This document shows, piece by piece, positions 24,730 to 36,600 of a DNA stretch of 64,000 nucleotides. The stretch comes from Cucumis sativus. Taxonomy: Eukaryota; Streptophyta; Magnoliopsida; Cucurbitales; Cucurbitaceae. The stretch is taken from NCBI RefSeq assembly GCF_000004075.3, contig NC_026660.2, forward strand, positions 29,515,498 through 29,579,497, given 5' to 3'. Position numbers and translations under genes: made by a program. Each line of letters begins with the position of its first letter. The first letter of the stretch is position 1. The notes under the pieces were generated by a model that was not told the origin of the DNA, ran no database searches, and saw only the letters and a list, made by a program, of their open reading frames with translations.

Positions 24730-26230
24730 GGCTGTATTGTTCGAGTTATGGTTGCTGAAGGTGCATCCGATCTCTATTGATTTTGTAGTGCGTTTTCACT
24801 TTTGCAACGGAACTCGGTAGCGGGGGTTGGTGGGGGTTAGGGCCAGGGGTACGTTGCTTTTTGCTGAGTGGTGAATGCCAATGGGCGCGACGTGGAGCAT
24901 ACTGCTTCTCTAATAAACTCTTAACCTAACATTTTATATTTTCTCAACATTAAAAAAAACATTTATGTAATTACTTATGTAATTTTATTTTGATTTGTGT
25001 GATTTCTTGTTCCACTTAATAAAATATAACAATAAAATTTAATTCCATTTACTTTATAATGGGATTATTAGGAAAAAAAAGGTGTTTTAATTTTTTTAAA
25101 AAAATAGGTTTTCAAAACTATTTAGATAAAAAGGTGATTTTTTTTTGGTGTGACGGGTTCATTTCTATAAATTATTCTTATTATTATTTAATTATAAAAA
25201 AATTAGTTGAACAATCGAAATGGTAACTTTATTGTTTAATTTATTTCGTTTTTAATAAAATTAACTATCTTTTTTTAACTTTATAACTTTTGATATTGTA
25301 TAGATTCAATTTCAACAGTCTAACTTTTGATATTGTATAGATTCAATTTTCAAATGATTCATTTTGTTACAAAAAAAATTTAGTAATTTTAAATTCATGA
25401 AAATTACAAATTATTTATTATTAAAAATAAAGGTAATAGGAAATGGAAGGATAAATTTAAGGATAAGATATAAATCAATAATAAATCAATTATGTGTATA
25501 TGCTTGTGATTGAAGAACAAAAAGTAAATCATCCTTTTTAATTTTATGAAAATAATTTTACAAAAATTTTATTTTTATGTGGATTTTGTTATTTTTAATT
25601 TTTAATATTGTAAACTTATAACAAATGTTGGAACATTGTACCATCTTATAAATTCAAATTTTTACTTAAAATGTATACAAAATCGTATTTAAAAGCATGT
25701 ATGTGTATATACATAGGTAGATAGATATATAGATATATAGATAGAGCAATAAAATAATAATAATAATATTATTATTATTATTAATAAAAATATTAAGAAT
25801 AATATTAATATTAATAAATATTATTAAGAATATTAATAATAATAATGATACTAAAAATAATAATTGATAATAATTAAAAATAATAAATTAAATGAGATGG
25901 GACACTTACGCTTTCTTTTCCTTCTTTTAGGTATCAAGAAGTGAGAAAAAAAATGACTCAAGAGACCCGTTCTAATAAAACAAAAAATCTACCATTTTTA
26001 TTCAAATACTTTTCGAAACACCTTTTTATCGATTTAAAAAAAAACCATCCATTTCTTCCATTAGCCTCAGTCAAATAATTTCAGATTGTGCCAAAATTGC
26101 TATAGTTTATTATTAACATTGACATATTTGCAATTGAAAAAAGAGAAGTTGAAATCAACGGACTTGCGCGCCATGGACGAAGGAGATTGGGGGGCGTTGA
26201 TGATCCTTGCGCGCCATGGACACAAAAAAT
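24730..26230. other. Intergenic AT-rich spacer with ATT/TAA microsatellite
   Basis: Upstream flank of the BAHD gene followed by very AT-rich DNA. At 25745-25875 it is built of TAA/ATT trinucleotide runs, preceded at about 25716-25745 by TAGATA repeats. A TTTTGATATTGTATAGATTC phrase is repeated near 25288 and 25328. No supported gene. Confidence 0.55.
25716..25875. repeat. Compound microsatellite (TAGATA)n / (TAA)n
   Basis: Short runs of AGATAGATATATAGAT are followed by about 130 bp of interrupted AATAAT/ATTATT units. Simple-sequence DNA with no coding meaning; likely length-polymorphic between accessions. Confidence 0.8.
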
Positions 26231-26233
26231 GCA

Positions 26234-26242
26234 TATAAATAG
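26234..26242 (+). promoter_or_regulatory. Probable TATA box of the At4g18490-like gene
   Basis: TATAAATAG lies about 1.1 kb before the ATG and just before a GC-richer, CT-rich leader (about 26265-26360). That leader ends in TTCCAG followed by GTCTCC, a possible non-coding exon 1 and donor. The matching acceptor may be the AG at 27307-27308 before the ATG. Inferred from position and motif only. Confidence 0.45.
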
Positions 26243-27335
26243 AGACATTTGAATAAAGCTCTCCATGTTCCGTTCTCGACGAGAGCCTTCTCTGGCCTCA
26301 GCCACTTCCGACGAAACACAGGCATTGTTCGCTTCTCTATTCTATCGCTGAAATTCCAGGTCTCCCTCTATCTCTATCTCTCTGATATCTATCTAACTCG
26401 CAGATATTGTTGTTTGTGAAAACCTCATCGCTCATTTTGCTTCTTATATCAATATTTTTTTTGGATCTTTTCATTACCGTTCAATGTGCAGTGGAAAAAG
26501 TAAAGGACGAAGTAAAGCTGTTCTCCGCTGAATCTGTTTTCGTTTGATTCTGTATGATTAGTGTCCGTTAATTTCTTTGAAGTTCATCTGTCATCCTTTG
26601 GAGATTTTTGTTTCTGCATTCTTTGCATTTTGTATTTGTCGGAATAATTTGCTTTCTTTCTGTGCTTGATTTTTTTTTTTTTAGTCAATAATTTTCGCTG
26701 ATTGGTTCATTTGATAGTTCGTTGGAATTTGATAGTTTATCATCTTTTAATGCGTCTCAGTGCAGGTGCTTGTTGTACATGGTACATTATCGAACTATGT
26801 TCAATCTTGTTTGCATTATAACTCATCTTGTTCTAGAACACCATTCATAGAGATCTCAGTTGATGCTTTTGTTTCAACTTTAGACAAGTTCTCTCTGGAA
26901 CACGTTCTCAAGCAATTTGGTGTAGACTAATCGCTGGAGTTTGTGGTTCCCCATCAGAAGAATTATCGAGGGCTATTTTGTATTTTGTGTGTGTTTAATC
27001 CTTAATTACAGGTTAGCAGCTCTGCAGCTTGTTCATTTTTTAAGATTTTCACTATGTTTCCAAAGAATAAATTTGTTTAATTTAGCATCCTGTTTCCTTT
27101 GTATATTAGTCGAATTTACAATCTTAGCCAATCAGGCAAAAAATTTAGATTATTCAATCGACCATGATTTAGCCGTAGAGTTTATTTTTTTTATTTCTTG
27201 ATAGGAATAGAAAATATTGAGAAATTTAGGCGAATGCTTAGTGGGAACACCATCTTCAAATAGTTTATTCTCTATGGAAACATCATCTTGTCTGATCACT
27301 GTCTCTAGGGGTCTCAACGAGTCCAGCATAAGCGG

Positions 27336-30300
27336 ATGGCAGAATCAAGGAAAGGAGCATCTTCAGCTACTGATCTTAGAAAAAAGGATTCTCTTCTTGG
27401 TATGCACTTTTAGCTTTCAAATATAGAAGGAACATAGCTTAGTACTTTGTTTGTATTACCCTACTAAGAAAAGATAGATACATAACTTAATTTTTAATTT
27501 GCTTTCTTGCCATAATCCTTTTTGTTAGCAGTTTGCAAAGTTAGAAACTATGACTCCTGAATTGTTATAAATAAGGGAAAGGATACCTTTGAATGTCACG
27601 TTAGTATTCTAGGCATAGGATGAAGTGTGAAGCAAGTTTATCTATCTATTTTCAGATGCCGTGTTCAAACTCCAATTAATGTAAACATGGCTGAATTTCT
27701 GATTGTAAGGTCCTAAAAAAAGGTAATGGAACCTCTACTCTCCTTGACACAGATGAGGACATCGATAACGAATTTATGAAGTCCTGGAAATCAATATCAG
27801 TGACAGAGGATGACATGGTGGACTTCAGTTTTAGTACGGCCTCAAAAGGGAAGATTAAGGCCTTTGATTTCGGAACTTTGTAAGTATCACAAACTAGAAA
27901 TTTGAAGTATTTTGGATAGACCTTCAATCATCTTCCAAGCCTTATCAGTCTCATTTATGGATAGTTGTCTTGCCACAATGTCATTTTCATGTTCATGCAC
28001 TAAAAGATCCAGCGATGTGGGATCTCAAACTCCATGGCAGGAAATAATTAATGGATGCTACATGTCATTGAAAAATATTATTTATTTTCTTCCAGGGATG
28101 ATGATTTCAATCTGGATGGAAGTTTTGAAAAGTTATCATCGTTCAAGATTGACATGCCAGATCTCGACTTTTCATCCCCACCCAAAAAGACTGAAAAGGC
28201 TAGGAGTAGCGGTAAAGAAGGATCATCCAATGGAAATATTCAAAAAGATATAGACAACTTAAATTTCTCTTTTGATTTTAAAGAGTAAGTGGAGAACACA
28301 ATTAGAGAAAAGTTTCTTATTACTCAAGAACTGTCTTTTGAATTTTAGACAGCCATGCGATTGAAACCTAACTTACAACTTCTCATTTTTACTCATGTCT
28401 GGAATAAGATTGGATAGCTTTGATGTTGATAAAAGTTTACAAAATGGAGAAAAGACTTGTATACAACAGCAAGATTCCAAGGCAGTTTCTTCTTCTAGAG
28501 TTGAGTGTGAAGCTTCTAATATTCACAGAGCTGAAGAAAACACTGCAATTGATAATAGTATAGCCAAGAGACTTCCAGCATCAGGAAACGAGAAGAAAAA
28601 GATTGAAAAGGCCAGGAATAGCGGTAAAGAAGGATCATCCCTTGGAAATATTAAAAAGGATATAGACAACTTAAATTTCTCTTTCGATTTTAAAGAGTAA
28701 GTGGAGAACACAATTAGAGAAACGTTTCTTATTACTCAAGAACTACCTTTTGAATTTTAGATAGCCATGTGATTGAACCGTAACTTACAACTTCTCATTT
28801 TTACTTATGTCTGGAATAAGATTGGATAGCTTTGATGTTGATAAAAGCTTACAAAATGGAGAAAAGACTTGTATACAACAGCAAGATTCCAAGGCAGTTT
28901 CTTCTTCTAGAGTTGAGTGTGAAGCTTCTAATATCCACATAGCTGAAGAAAATACTGCAATTGATAATAGTATAGCCAAGAGACTTTCAGCATCAGGAAA
29001 CGAGACTAGTTCTACAGTCGAGAATTTTCAGGGAGATTGTGGTGAGCTAGTGTCGGAAGAAGCGGATGGTACATCACATGAAGCAATAACTTCAACACCA
29101 ACTACAAATGAAGAGGAAAAAGGTTGCTTGTCTGAAAAAGAAGTGGCAAAGAGTAGTCATCAAGTCATTCATGATGTACCGGTCAACTGTGTTGCCAGAA
29201 ATGCACCTGAAAGTACTTCAGAAACCCAGTCTGAAATTTGTTCGGAAAGAGGAGAACTAACATCAGTTTCAGGTGGAACTAGAAATGTCACTGATGAAAA
29301 CATAGAGTCTGATGTAACTTGCTCTAGAAAATTGCCTCAAAGCTATTTGTCTCTAATAAATATCCCTGCATCGGAAAAGAATAAGTCAGAATGCAACCAG
29401 CTGAATAAACTTGTTGATAATGTTCAACTGGCTGAAGTTCATTTAGATCTCAAAGATTTTTCAAATTCAGATGTCCCGAGGAAGCTTTTGCCTGACACGC
29501 AGAAAATCAGAGAAAACCAAAATTTGAAATTGAAATTGTCTACAGTTCCCTTAAGCAGGTTAAATATTCTGCTTTATCATATTACAGTATTGGATAAACA
29601 AAATATTTTAGTACAAAAATTTACTTTAGATTAATTAATTCTGATCTTCTCCATTGGAAATGTGAAAGTCGTTGAACAGAAGTACACAGCTGGAAATTAT
29701 TTGCCTCATGTATTTGCACAAACTCTAAACTCATGTTTAATGAATTACTGTGCTAGAGATGTTGTGCAATAATGAATAGCACATCCATGACTTGAGCTTT
29801 CAAAGAAATGCATGATAGGATCTCATAAATTTGTTTTTTCTTTTGCGAACTCCTGATGCAGAGGACCGCCGCCAATAAATGAAGTGACAGTTAAAGAAAA
29901 AGAAATGGGTAGGAATTCATCATTGTCAAGGACAGATGATAGCAAACCTCAGCTACATCAATCATCATCTATTAGTACAAAACTTTTCTCTTTAGGCACG
30001 AATAAAACTGATGCTCCAAATCAAATTCCGGCAGCTGGAGACGGGTACGCTGTTTTCTAATTACTAATGCCCCTTATGAAAATGTGCTTTATATTACAAT
30101 CGCACTACTGGAGCCTGGAGGCCAGTTGATCAACTATATGGTATGACATTTGATGGTTGACAAACAACAAACACGATGATTGCAGTATATGACCATGGAA
30201 AGACTTTAATAGCAGCATTGGTAATGTCAAGCTAGGCTTCTTAATATGAACTTTTCAGTTCGAGCCTCTACAGCTTCATATTGGCTTTGTTAAATGTCAT

Positions 30301-32221
30301 TTTACTATAAACGTTTGAAATTCCGATTTCATGACAGTTGGAAATTGCACTTTTCCCATGATTTGGCAATGGCCATTCCATACAATAATATGGCCACGAT
30401 GTTTTCTTCTGATTATAGACAAATCACAGGAACCTCTGCAGAGACTCTCGATCACATAATAAAGGAGCAAAGACAGCTCCGCCAGTTGCAATACAACGTG
30501 AAAAGAACTTAGGAAAGCTTGGTGCTTTAAGGTTAGGCATACTATTGGGTGTTCTATTTTACGTTTGGACTATGTCTTAAACTTCATTTTGAGATGGAAT
30601 CGCCTATGCCTAACAAGGGTGTGCAGAATAGTATATGTTTTATTTTTTATATTATTTCTTATTCTTGCAGTGCCAGAGTTAATCCTAGCAATTCGTGTGT
30701 AAGAAAAAGTACTCAAACACATTGCAGTATGGAACCACAAAAATCATCAATGCTACATAGTCAAAACGCAAAGACCATTTCAGCTCAAGGGAATAAACTA
30801 TGTTCTATTAAAGCTAGCTTAATATTTCCGAATCCTTCCAGCTTGAAGACTTCTAGGTATGGTGTTCGTGTGTTCTTTTTTTTTTTTTTCAAACCTCTCT
30901 TCAAAACATACTGATTAATATTTGTAAGATCACGTCATTCTTTTTTGTTTAGAGGATTTGGAGGAAAGCAAGTCCTTTTGAGTACTGGAGGTGTGCAAGA
31001 AAAGAAATTATCAGAACAAGCTACGGAAGCAAGACAAAGAAGTAAAAAGTTTGACATTGGCTACTGTGCTGAAAACCCGGAGAAACAAAAACTTCCGATC
31101 TCCAACATGAAGCGTAAAGCACTAGAGGTTTATATCTTTAGCTCATAAGTCCACGTCACTAAGGTGTTTAGAATAATTTTTCTTTTTAGTCCCCAGACCT
31201 CAAAAAATTCTCTCCCTAAGATTCAAGTAGACATTACAGATTTTTTACTCCAAAACTATTTACAGGGACCAAATGTAGATTCAATGTTGTTAAAACCTCT
31301 GAAGCTCTTTTGTATATCACCTGGTGAATTTAGGTGACATCATACCATTAATCTCATTCATCTTTTTCATTCATTGGATGATTCTCTTGATTAATTAGTT
31401 GCTTTCCCAAATCACTTGCAGAAACTCCAAAGAGCCATTGGAGAAAAAGATAGAACAGGTTCGGCAATTGGTTGAATGGATTTAAGAAATAAAAATACGA
31501 ATCAATGTCTGTTATTTTTCCATTCTGTTTTCCATTTTTGGTGAAATCAGGTTGAACGAATGAACACTGCCTCCCATGATCAATTGCCCAACAGTTTTGA
31601 AGATACTTGTGTGCCAAATATGATGGAATTGAAAGTATCTTTGGTTTTTGAAAATAATCGAAATGTTGAAAAAGCAGAAGCCTATTCACAGCAGCTTGAG
31701 GATGTAAGTGAACTGCAGAATATTTTGTCCTTTGTCAGATTGAAAAGTAACATTCTGGTGATTTTCATTTGGAAAAAGGAGCTAAAGATGTACAATGACC
31801 ACGTTGAATTGACAAAATGGAAACATGAAAACAACCTTGCATCGGAAAATGAAATGCTTTCAGTAATGTTGCAAATACAACCTTTAAGCTTTTAGAGTAA
31901 CCTGATGTAGAGACCTCATGAATCTATTGTTTAAATTTCTTACCAGATGTGCAATATGCTGAAAAAGAAGCAAAATGAGGCCAAGGATATATTAGTCCGA
32001 GCCCTTGTTAACGACAATAATCTACTCATGCTCAATCATCCCAACTATGAGGAAAAGATATCCTTCTATGGCATTTTCATTTTTAAAATTTTGGGGTTTT
32101 CTTTTCTCACTTCTTTATCCAAAGCCCAACTCTGAATTCCTTCACGATTTTGAACATTATGAAGGTACAGAAATTTGCTACCCAACTGTTGTCCAAGAAG
32201 CTTCAGACAGAAGCAGCTTGA
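27336..32221 (+). CDS. At4g18490-like plant-specific protein, function unknown
   Basis: No enzymatic domain is visible. The N-terminal [37 protein letters not shown] and [20 protein letters not shown] blocks match my memory of the uncharacterised At4g18490 family. Exons: 27336-27399, 27723-27879, 28096-28284, 28409-28696, 28821-29558, 29862-30044, 30671-30856, 30953-31127, 31266-31333, 31422-31458, 31551-31703, 31779-31862, 31947-32057, 32156-32221. All phases agree, giving 832 residues. The middle is acidic, Ser-rich and probably disordered; the C-terminal 130 residues look coiled-coil ([28 protein letters not shown]). Two oddities: exon 28409-28696 arose by a 412-bp tandem duplication, and the last intron is of the U12 AT-AC class. 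Both are described as findings. Gene structure is firm; the family name is from memory. Confidence 0.8.
28184..29004. repeat. 412-bp intragenic tandem duplication (two copies)
   Basis: Copy 1 is about 28184-28592 plus a few bases, copy 2 about 28596-29004, offset exactly 412 bp. Each spans the end of one exon, a whole 124-bp intron (28285-28408 and 28697-28820) and the start of the next exon. I count roughly 20 substitutions and no indel between copies, about 5 percent. Both copies keep the GTAAGTGG donor and ATAAG acceptor. Confidence 0.95.
32058..32155 (+). other. U12-type (minor spliceosome) AT-AC intron
   Basis: The intron starts with ATATCCTT, the exact U12 AT-AC donor consensus. It carries TTCCTTCAC at 32137-32145, a near match to the U12 branch-site consensus, and ends in AC at 32155, 11 bases after the presumed branch A. 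It is 98 bp long. Removing it joins NYEEK to [17 protein letters not shown] and a stop at 32221 in phase. No GT-AG alternative gives an equally sensible end. Confidence 0.85.
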
Positions 32222-35180
32222 GCCTTAATTCCATTTACAGGTATGCAAATATCTAACCAATTCGAGACCCTCTGCACACATTTTGTTGGGTTCATTAGGC
32301 ATTTTTTCGCTTTGTTTCGGAGTAAATGGAGAACTAAAATGTATATCATGTTGGGAATGGCGGGTTCTCATTTTCCTAAGCGACAGACTAATGAGATATA
32401 ATTTTCTAGGACAATGAATAATGTTTACACACCTAAAGATATGGAGTGAAAACTTTAGTTATTATACATCTTTTTATCTCTTTCTTTTCTGCTGTTCGAA
32501 TCGCAGATGGGATTGCAGATCAAGAGTGAAAACTTGGGTTCTAGGTAGATCCTATTTTTAAGATAAAAGACTGAAGAAAATCAATTCAATAGAGATTTGT
32601 TGGACTTTACGGATTAACTTTATAAATTGTGGATTTGGAAAAGCGTTTAAAATAGGTGTTTTATCTTAATGATTTTTAAACTACATTCAGATTAGCTCAA
32701 AACTGCCGAAGATGGGTTTGGAACAAGCTCAATAGTTCACCTTCATTTACTAGGGATGAAATTAGATATCAACTTCCAGTTCTCAGTTAGAAAAGAGGAA
32801 ATGACTTGCTCAAATAAGAGTGCACCTAAAATAAGCTCCAGTTTGTCTTGGTCCATTTGTTGCGGCGGGCAATTTGCCAGTGGCCAATTTCCCATTGCTA
32901 GCATTCGCATTAACTTCAACTGGCCGCTTCTTCTTTAAACTTCATCCAATGTCTACATTTCTTTTCCTCTTTAAACCGTCCAACTCTTTTTGACTGCCTT
33001 CCACAAATCTGACATGTATACGATATCAAAACGTGGCCACAGGGAATAATAAGACAAATTTTTTATTTTTGGTTCAAATGCTAGTCAACATCGAAAAAGT
33101 CTTAACCAAAAGACAAAAATAGAAAATAGTAAACTACCACTAACATATATTTGATTTCTATTAGTTCTTTAAGTTGATAAGTTGGATAAAATTGAGACTC
33201 TGGGCGGAAAAAAAAACAAAAAAAAAAACAAAACAAAACAAAACCAGACAAACAAACAAAGGGGAAATTAGGCTGACTATTTGCTGAACTACAAAGGAGC
33301 TGGGCGATGAGGACCATCTTTTCAACTTTGGCTAGCCAGATAGACAAATCCAATTATCACTCTGCACTTTATCACATCTACGTACACCAACCTCAGAACA
33401 ACCTATGTATGAGTCGTTGTACCAGATTTCTCTTTGGGATATATTTATTTATTCAAATGAAATCTCTTTGGGATATATTTGATCTAGTTTTATATAAAAG
33501 TAATATACAGAGTAGCTTCATAAGAAAATTTAAACCTCCTCATGTTTATCCTTGGTGCATCGTCAAGAGATAACTAAAAAACACTCGCAAGTAATTAAAA
33601 GAAAGAGTAAAGAAGGTTTATAAGAAAAAGCCGCAATAGTCTTAAAAAAAAGAAGAAGATGTAGATAAAACAACTATATCTTTGTTTTTTTTATCATTCC
33701 TCTTCTGTGGGCCTCAAATCCTCTAACAGTGCCTCAAGAATTAGCTGAAAATTTTATGGCAGTTTGTGGATGCTTTATATACGGCATTGAATTGGTACTT
33801 GGAACCGTATTATATCATTTACTTCAAGTTGTCAATTAGGTTCCAGCCTCTAGAGTATTATCAATTTCTCGGGACATTTATTGCAGAATATTAGGTCATG
33901 GTAGGCTGTAAAGCAAATTCTGTTAAAGGAGGATTAAAATGGAAATATCTTTTGTGAAAATAAGGTAGTGTTCCTTAGATGAAGTAAAGGATGGATACCA
34001 GCTAATTTCAGAAGCTTTCATTACTTTGGATATTTTCATTTTCCACGGGCTGTTTTTCTTTACAATCATATGATTCCCTTCGTTTCCTCTCTTTCATGCC
34101 TAGTTCCAGTCGAGGCTTCCTCTAACTGTCTTAAAGAATTAAATGAATGGTTTAGCATGAATAATATTAGAGAAGTGTAAATAGCTGCCAAATTGGATTC
34201 ACCAACCAACCCTATCGAAGTATTAGGAAATGGAAATTTGAATTGCAGTATCACAAAAACCACTACCTCTTGAAAATACAATGTATTCATCTCATTTGAG
34301 GATAACAAAAACAATCGTCCTGACTAGGATTGAGGAGAAAAGTTCTAGCACTATGGTAGTATGGGATGCTTATTGGCTAGTGATTGATTTCTATTCATTT
34401 TTAATTACATTATTAGTTGTTTTAATATTTCATTTTAGGTTATTATAAGCTTCTTTTTTGAACTTTAAGACTTGTACGTGTTTATTTAATTTGTGATTTC
34501 CTAAACCTTTAGAATTAACCATATAACCTTTATACTTCGAAAAAGTTTCTAAATAATATCGCCTATAAAATTTTAATTTTGTTTAATAGATCTGCCATTC
34601 CTTCACTTGGTTTAACAATTTTTAAGTCCATTGAAATCAACTTGCCATGTAGTATCCTTAAGTATTGTGCCTGATCAACGTTAAAAGTATAGTATAGAGA
34701 CTAAATGGATACAATTACAATTAACTTGAGAGTTTTGAGACAACTAATTGGTTGATGTGTTATAATTTTGCCCAAAAGGTTAGATGTTGAAATTCTCAAC
34801 TAAAAGCAATTATTGAAAGAAAAAAAAATTCACATTATAATTTACCAAAAACATTTAACTTTTGGGATTATGGAAGCTTGGTGATCTAGGTAGAGACAGG
34901 GAGCCGACCGACAGTTGCTCCAAAGGCCTCGTCTTTAAAAAATAATCAGAATAAAGTCTTAAAAATTAATTAGGATGTATTCTTGTGTAGATCATTTTTT
35001 TTTCCTGTTAGGCTTCACCTCGAGTCATTCGTTGCTTTGCCTCGCTAATCCCAAGTAACAATTACATTTCCCTATTTGAGTGAATGAAGTATTGATCAAC
35101 AGATTTTTCACGACAGTTTAAAGATCTAAACAATTTTCTGCTTAATTGGCCCGATAGATATCATGCTAAAGCTATGTAAG
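32222..35180. other. Intergenic spacer before the CLE genes
   Basis: Starts with the 3' UTR of the preceding gene. An A-rich run with AAACA repeats lies at about 33205-33260. A SINE-like piece is at 34735-34805. The rest is AT-rich, and the small open frames here show no family features. No supported gene. Confidence 0.45.
34735..34805 (+). repeat. Short SINE-like remnant
   Basis: Contains TTATAATTTTGCCCAAAAGG, then a diverged B-box-like GGTTAGATGTTGAAATTCTC. This resembles the order and spacing of the remnant at 14655-14800. Heavily diverged; could be chance. Confidence 0.25.
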
Positions 35181-35269
35181 AGGACAAAATATGAATTCTT
35201 TAAGTTGAGCCAATAAATTCAGTTAGGAATAATTAGATTAAAAAAACGTAAAGATGGTTTTGGCTCGAG

Positions 35270-35278
35270 TATAAAAAG
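35270..35278 (+). promoter_or_regulatory. TATA box of the first CLE gene
   Basis: TATAAAAAG sits 82 bp before the CLE ATG at 35352, within a block that is conserved before the second CLE gene (TATAAAAA at 36487). Conservation of the surrounding bases between the two promoters supports function. Confidence 0.65.
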
Positions 35279-35351
35279 CTGCCATATCCCAACACTACTT
35301 AACACATCGCCAAAAACTATTGCTTCAAATACAAACAGATATTAAATAGCA

Positions 35352-35585
35352 ATGGCCAAGCTTAGCTTGTGGGTATGCCTGATCTTGGTGGCCTCCTACT
35401 GTTTTGCAGGCTCTGAATCTCGGCAACTTGAACCAAAATTAGCTGCTAAGTCACATCGGCCAGCGCTGTTGGGTTCCAGAGACAACTTTCACATTGGAAT
35501 GGTAGCCGTCGAAGGCTCCGGAAGCATTCCTCAACGAGGGGTGGCTCGCCTGTCACCGGGAGGCCCTGATCCCCGCCACCATTGA
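35352..35585 (+). CDS. CLE family peptide hormone precursor (CLE1/3/4 type)
   Basis: A 77-residue single-exon precursor. A signal peptide (residues 1-20, LSLWVCLILVASYCFAG) leads to a variable region and a C-terminal dodecapeptide RLSPGGPDPRHH at the very end. This 12-mer is the same as the mature peptide of Arabidopsis CLE1, CLE3 and CLE4, which signal from root vasculature in nitrogen response and lateral root control through CLV1-type LRR receptor kinases. In mature CLE peptides the prolines at positions 4 and 7 are typically hydroxylated. The paralogue at 36601 shares order, signal peptide and promoter. The subgroup role in this plant is inferred. Confidence 0.93.
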   Translation: MAKLSLWVCLILVASYCFAGSESRQLEPKLAAKSHRPALLGSRDNFHIGMVAVEGSGSIPQRGVARLSPGGPDPRHH

Positions 35586-35977
35586 TCTTTAGAATCCTTC
35601 TCCATGTGTTGTGTAAGAGAAGTTAGTCTAGCAGGCTCCGATTCTGTTATTACCGTTTGACGTAGGAGATCTGAAACTAAAAAAATTGGTATTTGGATTT
35701 CACAATTGAATAACTTTTCGTCCATTTGACAGTAATGACATTTTTTTTTCACTTCTCCTTATCACCTTGCAATTTTGTGCCCTTTGGAAGTTTTGAAAGT
35801 AATTGTTTCAATATTGAAGGTTGGTGGATTTGAATAATCTTTTGTTTGCCTCATGTAACTAACACATCAATAGCTATCCACATGACATTCAGTCTCAGAC
35901 AAGAATATTCCTGTTCAAAATCCTTCACTTTCATTCTTGGATGATCTTCAACAACGTGGAAACATTTTAGTGTTTTT

Positions 35978-36044
35978 ACAAGTTTTTGCCACGTAATCAA
36001 TAATTTGTTTTTTTGCCACGTAATCAATAATTTGTTTTGAAATG
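35978..36044. repeat. 26-bp tandem duplication
   Basis: TTGCCACGTAATCAATAATT occurs twice in a row, about 26 bp apart, between the two CLE genes. The unit contains CCACGT, an ACGT-core motif. Probably a simple local duplication. Confidence 0.7.
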
Positions 36045-36486
36045 AAAATGAGAATCGTATCAACTTCTTTTTTCTTCACACAAACGACAATAAATATCAA
36101 AATTCGAATAGCGTGCCTTCAAAAGTCTACCATAGAATTACATTATTTTCTAAGTCAAATACCAATTAAACCACATTTATAGGAATTTAAAATTCTAAAG
36201 CTCTTAAAATTTCTTGTTTCATTGGCTAGATATGTTATTACATCATATTTTATAGAAAAAATGTTTAGGTTTGCTCTTCACTCTGTACCTAACGGTTTTT
36301 TTCCTTAAAAAAGAATATATATATTTAAAGTTTTCTTCTTTTCTGCGTAAAAAAAATTATACGAGAGGTCGGCAATTGGTCAAGATCACATCATATTAGT
36401 TCTACCAATTGTTTAAGTTGAACCAACAAATCCAGTACGGAATAGTTGGATTAAAAAAAGCAAAGATGGTTTCGGCACTAAAGTAC

Positions 36487-36494
36487 TATAAAAA
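36487..36494 (+). promoter_or_regulatory. TATA box of the second CLE gene
   Basis: TATAAAAA lies 114 bp before the ATG at 36601, inside the promoter block shared with the first CLE gene (TTAAGTTGA..., GGATTAAAAAAAGCAAAGAT, ...CACTACTACTTAACACGTCG). Confidence 0.65.
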
Positions 36495-36600
36495 CCTGCC
36501 ACATCTCAACACACTACTACTTAACACGTCGCTACGAAAACTATTGCTAATTGATATTCAAATTCAAATACAACTTCCCTTAATATTAATAACAAGCAAT

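Noticed and set aside
30294-30512. Possible extra exon (72-codon frame) in the At4g18490-like gene
   Set aside because: Exons 29862-30044 and 30671-30856 join in phase without it, and the translation there does not resemble the neighbouring low-complexity protein.
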